Shown in pieces: positions 48,096 through 58,883 of a stretch of DNA of 64,000 bases. The stretch's first letter is position 1, and each line of letters starts with the position of its first letter. The notes under the pieces are model-generated. The model saw only the letters and a program-made list of their open reading frames with translations. It had not been told where the DNA came from and searched no databases. The position numbers and the translations under genes were made by a program. This stretch comes from an uncultured Prochlorococcus sp. (GTDB taxonomy: Bacteria; Cyanobacteriota; Cyanobacteriia; PCC-6307; Cyanobiaceae): the NCBI GenBank assembly GCA_902564535.1, contig CACFBG010000003.1, positions 1-64,000 of the forward strand. The letters run 5' to 3'.

Positions 48096-48698
48096 ATGAC
48101 AAAAAGATCTCTAATTAAATTTACTAAAGCTTTAGTTGGTAAATATAGCAATGAAGAGCAATCTTCTATTAATCCAATGCTATTTGCTCATATTAATATT
48201 TTTTTTCAACCTTTACCATGGTCAATCTTCAAGGAGCCAATATTATACTCTGAGCAAAGTTATAATTATTCTCCATGGTCACCATATAAGCAATCCTTAC
48301 ATAAGGTAAGAATGGATAAGAAGTCTATTGTTTTAGAAAATTATATTATTGATAATCCAATAAGAATAGCAGGGTCAGGATTCATGCCTGAACTATTAGA
48401 AAACCTTAGGAACTCTAAACTCAAAATAAGATCTGGGTGCTCGATGTATTTCAAAGAAATAGACGCTGGTTTTTATCAAGGTGAGATTGAAGCTGGTAAT
48501 TCCTGCTTGATAAAGCATTCTGGGGAAATAACATATGTATCTAGTAAAGTTTCATTCACAGAAGATTCATGGGAGGTACTTGATGAAGGCTTTGAATATA
48601 ATACTAATAGAAAAATATGGGGTTCAAATTATGGTCCCATGAAATTCAGAAAAGTTATAAGTTTAAGCTCAAAGATTAATCAAAATTATTTCAGATGA
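48096..48698 (+). CDS. cpeT: Phycobiliprotein lyase CpeT
   Basis: The 200-residue protein has the CpcT/CpeT pattern: VGKYSNEEQSSINPMLFAHI near 14-34, then EQSYNYSPWSPYKQ near 54 and the GCSMYFKEIDAGFYQGE region near 133. This family attaches bilins at the beta-165-type site. Its C terminus overlaps the convergent cpeY stop by eight bases. Confidence 0.85.
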   Translation: MTKRSLIKFTKALVGKYSNEEQSSINPMLFAHINIFFQPLPWSIFKEPILYSEQSYNYSPWSPYKQSLHKVRMDKKSIVLENYIIDNPIRIAGSGFMPELLENLRNSKLKIRSGCSMYFKEIDAGFYQGEIEAGNSCLIKHSGEITYVSSKVSFTEDSWEVLDEGFEYNTNRKIWGSNYGPMKFRKVISLSSKINQNYFR

Positions 48699-50022
48699 AA
48701 AATTGATTATAAAGATTAATTGCTTTTAGACGCACAAAATTATTTTTATCGTATTTACTTATATCTAAAAGATTAGAAATAAGTGATTTTGACAGTAACT
48801 CCTTATTTCTCTCGATAGTCATTAAAGCAGCATATCTTGATGCCCAATACAAAGTTTTTTCTTGATCGAGGAATTTATTTAAAAGTGATTTATATTTAAT
48901 AGGCTTAAATTTCATTATAGTCAGTATAGCAGAAGGCTTGAATTTGATATAATCAGGCCATTTTTCTTCCAAGCATTCAAGCGCAATTGATTCAATCATA
49001 GATATAGACTTTGGCTCCCAATTATTTATACTTCTAAAAAGAATATTTACAAAATACAATGCTCCATAATCTTTCAAGATTCTATCTTTATAATTAAGAA
49101 TTATTTGAGTAATCTCACAAGGGTCTAGACCAATAAGATTTTTTAATGCAAAGTATGCCTTACTAAAATCAGTACTAAATAATTCTTCTATCAAAAAAAC
49201 TAAAGATGGCTGCTCAATATATTTCACTAAACTCTCTATATTATTTAGATCATCATTTAAAGTCGATTCAATAATACTAAATAGATTCATATTATTGCTC
49301 ACTAATTTATCTTTAGGCCATAGAGAATTTATCGCTCGCAAACGAAAAGTTGGAGCTATTGGAGATTTCAAGATATTCGGTAAAAATTCTATAAGTTCTG
49401 CATCTATAATATCCTGAACAGCGCATTGTCTATCATTCTGATTTTTGAGTAGAAGATGGTCCTTGAGCTTATATAAAAATTTTTTTTCGCCAATAAGTTT
49501 ATATATTGCAGAAATAGATGCCCCTTTCTCTATGTTTGAAGATGTTGAATCCTCTAATATTTTACTTATGTTATTGACTGCTAAAGTAGAATTCATATTA
49601 GATAAACATTTGATCAATAATCTCCTATCTTTTCTATGAATACTTAATAAGTAAAGAATTTTTTTTTGAATCTCCAATTCTTTGCATCCAAATCCTTGTA
49701 AAGCCCAAGCTGCATTTTCTACCAGGTATTCATCATCACTATCTAAACAACTTGTAATTAAATTAATAGCATCTCTACAATCAAGTTGAAACAAAACTTC
49801 TACGGCTTTTCTTTTAGCGATAACAACAGCCTGTTCCTTTGAATTTATTTGCAATAAAGACATCAAAGCATTCTCTGTCCTTAAACCTGGATACTTAGAT
49901 AGATGAAAAACTGCCTTATAGTAATCACTTTGAAGTTCTAACTTTCTAATTGGCATAGAAAGAATACGCAATGCTTCATCAAGAGGCATAGCTGGAAGAT
50001 TATCAAAAGAATCAATTTTCAC
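48691..50022 (-). CDS. cpeY: HEAT-repeat bilin lyase subunit CpeY
   Basis: The 443-residue protein is a solenoid of HEAT/PBS-lyase repeats with the CpeY-like opening NLPAMPLDEALRILSMPIRKLELQSDYYKAVFHL. CpeY attaches phycoerythrobilin to alpha-82 of CpeA, usually helped by CpeZ. Length fits. It is on the minus strand and overlaps the cpeT end. The single alpha-82 site left in CpeA fits a CpeY role. Confidence 0.85.
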   Translation of the reverse strand: MKIDSFDNLPAMPLDEALRILSMPIRKLELQSDYYKAVFHLSKYPGLRTENALMSLLQINSKEQAVVIAKRKAVEVLFQLDCRDAINLITSCLDSDDEYLVENAAWALQGFGCKELEIQKKILYLLSIHRKDRRLLIKCLSNMNSTLAVNNISKILEDSTSSNIEKGASISAIYKLIGEKKFLYKLKDHLLLKNQNDRQCAVQDIIDAELIEFLPNILKSPIAPTFRLRAINSLWPKDKLVSNNMNLFSIIESTLNDDLNNIESLVKYIEQPSLVFLIEELFSTDFSKAYFALKNLIGLDPCEITQIILNYKDRILKDYGALYFVNILFRSINNWEPKSISMIESIALECLEEKWPDYIKFKPSAILTIMKFKPIKYKSLLNKFLDQEKTLYWASRYAALMTIERNKELLSKSLISNLLDISKYDKNNFVRLKAINLYNQFFI

Positions 50023-50253
50023 AGAAAATCAACCAAAAAGCGAATGCCTTCAATCCACGATAAGTAAGCACCTCTAAACATCAGAAAAAAGTATCGTATT
50101 GTAAAATAATTATAATATTCTTTAATCAATGGTTTTTATAAATACAATGCAGTTATCCTCAAAATTACTGATTTTTGCAATCATTTAAGAAGATTTATCA
50201 TGAAAAAGATATTGACAAAATTTTAATTTCAGTAGTGAATTCAAATCTCAAAC

Positions 50254-51120
50254 ATGAAAGAGCTCGAACTCACGATAGAAGAAGCAGAGAATCTTGAAAA
50301 AGATCTTAAAAACAAATTGAGAGAAGGATTATCATTCCAAAATGATAAGAAGTTTATATCCTTATTAATTGCTGGACTAGGAGACAAAAGAGGTCCTTTA
50401 AGGCGAACTTTTTCTAAAGGCCTCGCTCATATAGGGGAAAAAGCAATTCCCTATCTTATCAATGCGCTCCATAATCATTCAAATGTAATAGTTAGAAGAG
50501 CTTCTGCAAAAACACTACGCTTAATTAAAGATCCAGGGACACTGCCTCACCTTTTGAAAGCTTTGACAAATGATCCTGACCCAGTTGTTCAAGGCTCTGC
50601 CGCGGCCGCCATGGCTATTTATGGAGAAAAAGCTATAGAGCTTTTACTAGAAGTTTTGATTAATCCACAAAGCACCGCTATGCAATCTGGATTAGCTACT
50701 TGGGGAATTGCATTTATTGGAGAAAAAGCTCCAAAATTAATCAGGGAAGCATCAGTTTCTAGTAACAAGAAAATCAGAGCAGCAGCAATAGCTGCTTTGG
50801 GTAATCAACTTTACTCTTTAGAAGATAATTATGCGATACAGATTATTAAAGAAGCTTTAAATGATGATTCATCAGATGTCAGGTCTGAAGCAACAATTGT
50901 TATAGGAAAACTAAATAAGGCAACATTTGGTGTTCCACTTTTAATGGAAAAGCTAAATGATACTAATCATGAAGTCCGAAGGAATGCAATTCTTGCATTA
51001 ATAAAATTAAAAGCATTCTGTTCTCTTAAAACCCTAAAGCATCAAAGAATAAAGGAAACAAATAAAAATGTATTAAATGTCCTTAATTTGGCAATCAATC
51101 AACTTGAGAAGGATATTTAA
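50254..51120 (+). CDS. HEAT/PBS-lyase repeat protein
   Basis: The 288-residue protein is a series of HEAT repeats (FSKGLAHIGEKAIPYLINAL, then VIVRRASAKTLRLIKD, then VVQGSAAAAMAIYGEKAIELLLEVL). It belongs to the same broad lyase-like group as CpeY and CpeZ but matches neither well. I recall that Prochlorococcus phycoerythrin clusters carry an extra gene called mpeX, and this may be it; I could not verify that. Its role is likely chromophore attachment or chaperoning. It overlaps the convergent cpeZ stop by 26 bases. Confidence 0.68.
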   Translation: MKELELTIEEAENLEKDLKNKLREGLSFQNDKKFISLLIAGLGDKRGPLRRTFSKGLAHIGEKAIPYLINALHNHSNVIVRRASAKTLRLIKDPGTLPHLLKALTNDPDPVVQGSAAAAMAIYGEKAIELLLEVLINPQSTAMQSGLATWGIAFIGEKAPKLIREASVSSNKKIRAAAIAALGNQLYSLEDNYAIQIIKEALNDDSSDVRSEATIVIGKLNKATFGVPLLMEKLNDTNHEVRRNAILALIKLKAFCSLKTLKHQRIKETNKNVLNVLNLAINQLEKDI

Positions 51121-51730
51121 CATTTAAAATATCTATTGCACTATTAATAATTAGAGAATCCTTAGAATTATCTTGGGAAACTTCAATCAAACAATTTCTT
51201 ACACTAGGATGATTAATCTCTCCTATTGCAGTTATTGCTGCTTTTGACTTTAGTAGATTTTCATCTTTACATAAAGCAATCAAATAAGGCAAGCCTAGAA
51301 TATTTAATTGTCTTAAAAGAGTTACTAATGTCAAAATAATCAAAGGTTCTTCATATTGAATTGCACAATTTATAATCACTTCAATCTCTGAAAATAATTC
51401 ACTAGAATTCTTTTGTCTTGCTGCAATCTTAACTAATATTTTGAGGCAACTAACTCTTGTGAATAAATTCTCATTTGTTAAAAATATATCTACTAATCTC
51501 GCAACAATCATATTTTCAAACTCAGCAAGGGCATTTATTGACTTCCTTCTAAGGTTGATATCTTCATCATCTAGATAAACTATTAACCTATTAATTGATT
51601 CTTTCGAATAAAAAGCAATCATCTGAAAGATAGCCTTTTTATTAATATTTGGATTAGGGTGAAGAAAATCCTCAAATAATGATTCTATCGAAGGTGCTAT
51701 ATCAACAATTCTTTTGCCTCCATTATCCAT
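51095..51730 (-). CDS. cpeZ: HEAT-repeat protein CpeZ (lyase chaperone)
   Basis: The 211-residue protein has HEAT repeats (PNINKKAIFQMIAFYSKESINRLIVYL and DINLRRKSINALAEFENMIVARLVDIF). Size and repeat pattern fit CpeZ, the chaperone-like partner of CpeY for phycoerythrin alpha. It lies 23 bp downstream of cpeA on the same strand, so it is likely co-transcribed with cpeBA. Confidence 0.8.
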   Translation of the reverse strand: MDNGGKRIVDIAPSIESLFEDFLHPNPNINKKAIFQMIAFYSKESINRLIVYLDDEDINLRRKSINALAEFENMIVARLVDIFLTNENLFTRVSCLKILVKIAARQKNSSELFSEIEVIINCAIQYEEPLIILTLVTLLRQLNILGLPYLIALCKDENLLKSKAAITAIGEINHPSVRNCLIEVSQDNSKDSLIINSAIDILNVKYPSQVD

Positions 51731-51753
51731 TAATAAAAAAACACAGTAATCAA

Positions 51754-52224
51754 CTAGGAAAGTGCATTAATTAAATAATCAAGTAAGGCCTTAAACTCGG
51801 TTGCTGATTGCTGATCCATATCTTCTGGGATAGAAATACGATCTCTAAGGTATGCAAAAGCCTCTATATATGCCGCTGTTGGCAAGCGATGAGCTCTAAT
51901 AACCTCACGCATTCCAGCTATACCCCATTCGTCTAAAGGCCCAGTTCCACCTGTTACAAGACAATAATTGATAAGTCTTAAATAGTGATTAATATCTCGA
52001 ACACATTTGTCCTTATTCTCTTGCTCATAAGAACTATTCGCTCCATATACAAAGTCTACGGCTTCTGAAGAAAGCTTATCTATTTTAGAAGCAAGTTTTT
52101 CAGCAGCCTTCAATCGAGTAGGAGCTCTGTCCAAAGATCCCCTTACTGACTCTATGTCACTAATGCTTGGGAAGCGTCCTGCAGCATCAGCGGCAGTTAA
52201 TACTGTTGTAACAGCTGATTTCAT
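51754..52224 (-). CDS. cpeA: Phycoerythrin alpha subunit, reduced form
   Basis: The 156-residue globin-fold protein has the phycoerythrin alpha core: SISDIESVRGSLDRA, then Cys74 in NKDKCVRDINHYLR (the alpha-82 chromophore site). The usual second site, RDRLCVPRDM, reads RDRISIPEDM here, so the alpha-139 cysteine is lost. There is also a shortening of about eight residues before Cys74 compared with the normal 164. It should therefore carry one bilin instead of two. It lies 59 bp after cpeB. Confidence 0.95.
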   Translation of the reverse strand: MKSAVTTVLTAADAAGRFPSISDIESVRGSLDRAPTRLKAAEKLASKIDKLSSEAVDFVYGANSSYEQENKDKCVRDINHYLRLINYCLVTGGTGPLDEWGIAGMREVIRAHRLPTAAYIEAFAYLRDRISIPEDMDQQSATEFKALLDYLINALS

Positions 52225-52283
52225 AATTAATTTACTATAGAAAGTGAAGAAAAATTAGTAATTAAGATTATGATGAATTTCAT

Positions 52284-53174
<891 letters not shown>

Positions 53175-53378
53175 ATGCACAAAGCAAACAAAGAAGAAAT
53201 TGAATCATCTATTCTTATGCTAAAAGAATATGAAAATCGACTTATAAGTGAAATCAATCATATGGCAAAGAAATTAAAAATTCCAAAAGAGCAGATAGAA
53301 GTATCTCTCAAAAATCATGAAGAGCTTAATAAAATTAAACAAATAATAGCAAGATTAATTAAAGAGAAAATGGATTAA
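53175..53378 (+). CDS. Small helical protein, unknown (67 aa)
   Basis: The 67-residue ORF is highly charged and likely one or two long helices (EEIESSILMLKEYENRLISEINHMAKKLK), with no cysteine or membrane segment. It could be a coiled coil. No family is recognised. It lies at the edge of the phycoerythrin cluster, divergent from cpeB. Confidence 0.6.
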   Translation: MHKANKEEIESSILMLKEYENRLISEINHMAKKLKIPKEQIEVSLKNHEELNKIKQIIARLIKEKMD

Positions 53379-53658
53379 TTTAATTACTATAAAAGCTTTT
53401 TTGGATAAATACCTTTTGCTCTGATATTTGCCATGAAAATATCACCAGATAATAATTAGCAATCGTTTCCTAAGACAGAATTTATAAATTCGTTTTATTT
53501 TTTATTGAACAATATGGGCAATCAAAGTTTATATTTTGACTACTAAGAAATAGATAGTCTTCTTCTCTAGCCCTAAGTGGCGGCTGAGGTGGTGGCCGCT
53601 TAAGCCGTCAAACTTGTCTGAATGGCCATAAGGTTTATCTAACCGCAAAAGCTTCGGC

Positions 53659-55497
53659 TTGGGTGCTGCTTCTGTAATTCGCAGTGAAACGATTTCCGAG
53701 ATAAGGCGATTACTCGCTTATTTACCTCGTCGACGTTTCCGAACCTTGCTTGTCTTAGTGCCGATTTCAATGTTGCCTGGGATAATTGACCTAGTCTCCA
53801 TTGCGGTAGTTGGACGCTTAATGGGAGCTTTAGTTGGCTCCAAACTTGCAAATATCATCCCAGGGCCAAGAATTTTTCAAGGTAATGGCATAGATCAAAG
53901 CCTATCGTTAATTGCAATTTTCATTGCACTAGCTTGGCTAGCTTCAACAACAAAAATAACTTTAAGATTCTTTCAGTATCGTTTAACAGCTCAAGTTTGG
54001 GGTGACATATCTAATTTATTGCATACAAAATTGCTTCGACAAAATTATTCGTATCACTTAAAACAAGGTAAAGGTAGATTTTCAGCATTGTTATTAAGTA
54101 ATGCAAAAAGAGTTTCTGAATCAACAGTTACGCCTTTCTTGTTAATGCTTAGTGCAATACCTTCTGTCTTATTATTATCATTAGGGATTGTATTTATAGG
54201 AAAATTATTGTCAGTTGGACTCATAGTTTCATTAGTAATTGCATATTTAGTAATTTCATTAATTGCAACTCCTTACTTAAGGCATTCTGCAAAAGGGAGA
54301 TTAAGAAATGAACAAAAGTCTTCAGGTCTTCTTTTAGAAATGCTAGGAACATTTCCAGATATTGAATTAAGTCAAACTCAATCATATTTTAATAAAAAAT
54401 TTAGTTCTACAATTAGATCAACTCAAAGATATGTATGGGTAAGCGAGCTTTTACCAGAAATTCCTAGAATCTTAATTGAACCATTTGGAATTACTTTAAT
54501 ATTTGCAGTTGGAGCATTGCCAGCATTAATTAGTGGTGATCCTGAAAGGATTAGAGGAATTGTTCCTTTTCTTGCATCTGTTGCAGTTGCCGCATTAAGA
54601 TTAACCCCTCCTTTACAAGATATATTTCGTTCAATCACGCAACTTCGAGGTGGATTGCCTCAAGTGAGTGAACTTTTAGAGGTCCTTAATTTATCATCAG
54701 AAAAGCCAACCCTAACTACACCAGGTGTACCTTCTCCAGAAGGTCTTGCCCCAAGGAACACAATTAGCTTGAAAGGTATTAGTTATAGGTACAATGAAAA
54801 TTCACCGTGGATTATCAACAATCTGAATCTTAATATTCCAGTTGGCTCAAGACTTGCTTTAGTAGGTAGAACAGGAAGCGGAAAAACAACCACAGCCAAT
54901 CTGCTTTTAGGTTTACTACATCCTCAAAAAGGAAATCTAGAAATAGATGGTGTCCCTGTTACAGCATATGATTTACCAGCTTGGCAAGTTAATTGTGCAC
55001 ATGTTCCTCAATCCATTAATCTATTAAATGCAAATGTGATTGAAAATATTGCTTTCGGTGTAGAGGAAGAATTAGTTGAATTAGACAGAATTTGGGATGC
55101 TTTAGAATCAGCTCAATTAGCTGACTTTGTCATTGAACTACCGTATGGTTTATATACACCATTTGGAGAAAATGGTGTTCAATTATCAGGGGGTCAAAGG
55201 CAAAGGCTTGGTTTAGCAAGAGCATTTTATAGAAAAGCAAAGTTTTTAGTTTTAGATGAAGCAACTAGTGCTCTTGATAACAGAACTGAATTAGATCTAA
55301 TAGAAGCCTTACAGTTATTAGGGAGAAGATGTACAACCCTTGTTATTGCTCATAGATTGAGTACGGTACAAAGATGTGATTGCATCTATGAATTTGAAAA
55401 CTGTGGAATAAAAGCTTCTGGTACGTTTGATGAATTAATTCAATCCTCAAAAAGTTTTAGAGAACTTGCATCTTTAAGTCATAGGAATCCTATTTGA
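53659..55497 (+). CDS. ABC transporter, fused permease and ATPase (exporter type)
   Basis: The 612-residue protein has six transmembrane helices (about 25-310) and one ATPase domain at about 365-600: Walker A GRTGSGKTTTANLL, signature LSGGQRQRLGLARA, Walker B KFLVLDEATSALDN and H-loop IAHRLSTV. It is a half-size exporter of the MsbA/PglK type. Next to glycosyltransferases it may flip a lipid-linked oligosaccharide. The frame is closed upstream and only TTG at 53659 is available as an early start. A GC hairpin (AAGTGGC/GCCGCTT, near 53574-53602) precedes it. Confidence 0.87.
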   Translation: MGAASVIRSETISEIRRLLAYLPRRRFRTLLVLVPISMLPGIIDLVSIAVVGRLMGALVGSKLANIIPGPRIFQGNGIDQSLSLIAIFIALAWLASTTKITLRFFQYRLTAQVWGDISNLLHTKLLRQNYSYHLKQGKGRFSALLLSNAKRVSESTVTPFLLMLSAIPSVLLLSLGIVFIGKLLSVGLIVSLVIAYLVISLIATPYLRHSAKGRLRNEQKSSGLLLEMLGTFPDIELSQTQSYFNKKFSSTIRSTQRYVWVSELLPEIPRILIEPFGITLIFAVGALPALISGDPERIRGIVPFLASVAVAALRLTPPLQDIFRSITQLRGGLPQVSELLEVLNLSSEKPTLTTPGVPSPEGLAPRNTISLKGISYRYNENSPWIINNLNLNIPVGSRLALVGRTGSGKTTTANLLLGLLHPQKGNLEIDGVPVTAYDLPAWQVNCAHVPQSINLLNANVIENIAFGVEEELVELDRIWDALESAQLADFVIELPYGLYTPFGENGVQLSGGQRQRLGLARAFYRKAKFLVLDEATSALDNRTELDLIEALQLLGRRCTTLVIAHRLSTVQRCDCIYEFENCGIKASGTFDELIQSSKSFRELASLSHRNPI

Positions 55498-55500
55498 AAA

Positions 55501-56715
55501 TTATTTATATTTATAGGAGTAAATATTTTCAATACAAACTAGGGAGAATAAAAACAACAATGAGATTAGGAATCCACCTAGAATTAAAATATTAGTAATT
55601 GATCCATATATAATCCATCCTGAAAAATAAATTGTAATTGCAATATTCAAAGGCCTGGAGGCATAAGATCCGAGGAATATAAAGCTCAATGTAATTAGGA
55701 ATGGAATTATAAAGCAACCTAAAAAAGAAAAATCTCTAAGCAAATCACCTGCAATTGTATAATTATTATATCCCCAAACTTGACTTCTTTCGATCGAATG
55801 AATTCCTGACCTCTCAATCAAAGGGTATAATCTAGATACAAGATTATATATCGGCAACAAAGTTCTTTCTCCCGCCCAATTAGGTTCTGGTAGTCTATTT
55901 AATAATTCTGTTAAAGTATTCAAATAAGAGAAACAATATCTTAGTACATCAGCAAATAATATTTTTAATTCTGCGATTGATTGATGTCCATCTCTTAAAA
56001 CCTTTGGCAATTGAGTAAAGATTGATATGCCGAGAATTCCTAACAAAAAGTTTAAAGGCCTAACAAAATTGACACGCCAATCCCAAAAGGCTGAAGCCAA
56101 GAACACAAAAACAATGAATGCCATTCCTGCTCTCCCAGAGGTTTGCAAGTCATTTAGAAAAATTGTCAGTACTGATAAAGCAACTAACAACAAAGAGTAC
56201 GCCTTCCTTTGAATCCGATAACGAGAAAAAGCGAGACAAAATGAAGCAAAACATAGCCCATTAGGATAACTTAGCCATATTGGAACAACACTTTGCATTG
56301 CAATTGATGCGTTCCTTAAATTAGAAAAGAACTCCTTAGCTGTATCAACCAACTCAACATTAAAAAGGATATAAATCCAAGTAATAATCTGCAATATTAA
56401 TGAAAATAATACTAGCCAATTGATACATCTATAATGATAGGTTAATTGTCTAATATCTATATTTAAATGAGAATCCAAAAAAAGTTTTTTAGATCTACAC
56501 AAGAATAATGCCAATGAGCAGCCCAGATAGGGGAGAAAAAAGACAAAGATACTAACTAAAGATATGTTGCCTGGGACTGAAAATAGACTCTCAAATACTA
56601 TACAGAAGAATACATAAATCGACGAGAAAACGACAGGAAATTTCCAGTCTAGATATTGGATAGAGGCAGTGTCCCTAGACAAAACAAATTTATTCTTCCT
56701 AATAAAGAATAGCAA
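55501..56715 (-). CDS. Polytopic membrane protein, probable polysaccharide polymerase
   Basis: The 404-residue protein has about ten transmembrane segments and a long extramembrane loop near residues 270-320, typical of Wzy/oligosaccharide repeat-unit polymerases. Sequence conservation in this family is low, so the call rests on topology and position next to two glycosyltransferases and an exporter. It converges with the ABC gene after a three-base gap. Confidence 0.6.
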   Translation of the reverse strand: MLFFIRKNKFVLSRDTASIQYLDWKFPVVFSSIYVFFCIVFESLFSVPGNISLVSIFVFFLPYLGCSLALFLCRSKKLFLDSHLNIDIRQLTYHYRCINWLVLFSLILQIITWIYILFNVELVDTAKEFFSNLRNASIAMQSVVPIWLSYPNGLCFASFCLAFSRYRIQRKAYSLLLVALSVLTIFLNDLQTSGRAGMAFIVFVFLASAFWDWRVNFVRPLNFLLGILGISIFTQLPKVLRDGHQSIAELKILFADVLRYCFSYLNTLTELLNRLPEPNWAGERTLLPIYNLVSRLYPLIERSGIHSIERSQVWGYNNYTIAGDLLRDFSFLGCFIIPFLITLSFIFLGSYASRPLNIAITIYFSGWIIYGSITNILILGGFLISLLFLFSLVCIENIYSYKYK

Positions 56716-56771
56716 TTAAATCACTTATAACAAGCATCGAATTATCATTATATTAAAAAATATTTATTGAT

Positions 56772-57845
56772 CTATAATTCCTTCAGAAGTTTTTCAACAA
56801 TTGAAGCTGCGTTTGACCAATTATATAATTTTATACGTTCATTACCCTTAGCTATAAGACTTTCGACCAACAAATTATCGGATAAAATATTTTTCATTGC
56901 ATCTGCTAAGCAGAAAGGGTTTTTGGGGTCTATAAACAAACCAGCATCACCAATCACCTCAGGTAAAGCACCTCGATTTGATGCTATTACAGGCGTTTCG
57001 CATGCCATAGCCTCTATTGCAGGCAATCCAAACCCTTCCCATAAGCTTGCAATAATTAAAGAACTACAACTATTTAACAATATCAATCTATCTTCGTCGC
57101 TGACCCATGGAATCCATTTGCATCTGTCATTTACACATAAATCAATTGCTATCTTCTTAAGTTTTGGAGTATATCTTTTGTCTTGAGAACCTACAAACCA
57201 CAACTCAATTTCCTGATCTTTTAACAATGATAATGATTGTAAAATAAGAGATATATTCTTATGTGGGTCATGTCGTCCTAGAACAAGAAAAAAAGGTTTT
57301 CTTTGAAGCTTTAAAGGATATAATTTATCTGAATTATATCCTAAAGGGATAGTTAATATCTTCTTACTAGGTACTTTTAATCTAGAATGAAGTTCTTTCG
57401 CTGTTACTTCAGAATTACAAAGAATTTTTGTAGCTTTATGTACTACTAAAGGGACATATATTAAATGATAACTTAAAAGAGGCGTAAGTTGAGGGTATCT
57501 AAGTGGAAGAAGATCATGTACTAAAACAATAGACTTTATATCTCTAAATAATGGGGCCTCTGGAAGAGGAGATAGAAAGAACTCAGCTTTAAACTTTTTA
57601 ATTAAAGCAGGTACCTTATTTTGCGTCCAAACCAAACGTCTTAAATGACCTTTAGAGCCATATCTTGGAGAAAGATTATTAGGGATTTGAATACTACCCT
57701 TAGAAAAATATCCAATAGGGTCAAGAACTTGAACAAGTGTTTTATCTAATGATGTAGCAAGGTCTTTAGCTACAACGCCTATACCTGAAGGCTTGTTATC
57801 TAAATAACTACCGTTAAATAGAGCTAGAGGGCTTAAATTACTCAC
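56772..57845 (-). CDS. Glycosyltransferase family 4-type
   Basis: The 357-residue GT-B protein has VLVHDLLPLRYPQLTP near 108, FFLVLGRHDPHKN near 184 and the donor-binding EGFGLPAIEAMACETPVIASNRGALPEV near 269. This is the GT1/GT4 pattern that uses a nucleotide sugar with retention. The acceptor is unknown; surface polysaccharide is the likely product. Its start overlaps the upstream GT2 gene by four bases (ATGA). Confidence 0.85.
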   Translation of the reverse strand: MSNLSPLALFNGSYLDNKPSGIGVVAKDLATSLDKTLVQVLDPIGYFSKGSIQIPNNLSPRYGSKGHLRRLVWTQNKVPALIKKFKAEFFLSPLPEAPLFRDIKSIVLVHDLLPLRYPQLTPLLSYHLIYVPLVVHKATKILCNSEVTAKELHSRLKVPSKKILTIPLGYNSDKLYPLKLQRKPFFLVLGRHDPHKNISLILQSLSLLKDQEIELWFVGSQDKRYTPKLKKIAIDLCVNDRCKWIPWVSDEDRLILLNSCSSLIIASLWEGFGLPAIEAMACETPVIASNRGALPEVIGDAGLFIDPKNPFCLADAMKNILSDNLLVESLIAKGNERIKLYNWSNAASIVEKLLKEL

Positions 57846-58720
57846 GTTAGAGGATAGAAATATGCCTCAAGGCAGCCTCGCATTACAGCACAACTTCGCA
57901 ATGGCTGCAAAGGAAATCTAATGGAAGCATTAATTAGTATACGAAGTGTTCTTAGGACAAGTACAAACCCTGGTCTATGGCGCTGTAGAAATCTTATGTA
58001 ACTAGAGGTAGACAACCTAATCCTTCTCGCACAAGAAGTTCGACTGCCTTTACCTTTATTATGTCTAACACTAATCCAAGGCAACCATAAGACTGGAGAA
58101 CATTGCCTAGAAAGTCTTAAACAAAGGTCCATATCTTCATAATACAAAGGTAATAATTTTTCAAATCTGACTTTTGTTTTATGTGCTGAGGGTTTTAACA
58201 ACATGCTGCATCCACTTACCCAATCAAGGAAAACTGGTTCCTCTTTTTTAGATTTTATTGTTTCATTATTGACTCGCCTACTTCGAAAATTAAGCCCTGG
58301 ATCAATCCAACCTGCACTTTTTTCTAGATTCCCATCAGGATCTAAAACTGCTGTACCAATAACAGCTGGAGAGGGCAATGAATCAATAGCGAGCTTCAAA
58401 CGATTAATTGTCGATTGATCCGTGAGATGAATATCAGGATTTAACAACCACACCCAACCTTCCCAACCTTGACTCAATAATTCATCAAATCCTCGATTAC
58501 AACCCTCAGAGAATCCCGCACCCTCAACTCCAGTAATTACAGAAATAGGAAATGATGCATTTAAATGTACCGGTCCCGAACTATCAGGACTGTTATTGAT
58601 TACTATCCATTTTTCAGGAGGCTCGGTCTGCAAGGAAAGATCCTTAGAGAGAGACTTCAAAGCCTGATGGGAGTGATACGCAATTGTGAGTACCACTAGT
58701 CCAGGTTTTTGACTACTCAC
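57842..58720 (-). CDS. Glycosyltransferase family 2 (rhamnosyltransferase-like)
   Basis: The 292-residue GT-A protein has the WVINNSPDSS-type opening, WLLNPDIHLTD near 93 (DxD-like NPD) and YYEDMDLCLRLSRQC near 192, the catalytic-base motif seen in WbbL/RfbF-type rhamnosyltransferases. It probably adds a sugar, possibly rhamnose, to a lipid-linked glycan. It is the first gene of the minus-strand glycan operon. Confidence 0.83.
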   Translation of the reverse strand: MSSQKPGLVVLTIAYHSHQALKSLSKDLSLQTEPPEKWIVINNSPDSSGPVHLNASFPISVITGVEGAGFSEGCNRGFDELLSQGWEGWVWLLNPDIHLTDQSTINRLKLAIDSLPSPAVIGTAVLDPDGNLEKSAGWIDPGLNFRSRRVNNETIKSKKEEPVFLDWVSGCSMLLKPSAHKTKVRFEKLLPLYYEDMDLCLRLSRQCSPVLWLPWISVRHNKGKGSRTSCARRIRLSTSSYIRFLQRHRPGFVLVLRTLRILINASIRFPLQPLRSCAVMRGCLEAYFYPLT

Positions 58721-58883
58721 GAATCAAATATATTCGACCTTCCTTTATCCTGACATTTTAATTACGAGTCAAACGATTTTTCAAATTTGGAATGCCTATT
58801 CTTCGCAAAGGCTCTATATGTAAAAAGTCTTAAAACTGTAATCTTCTGAAGCCTTAATCCTTTATAGGGCATACGATTAAACA

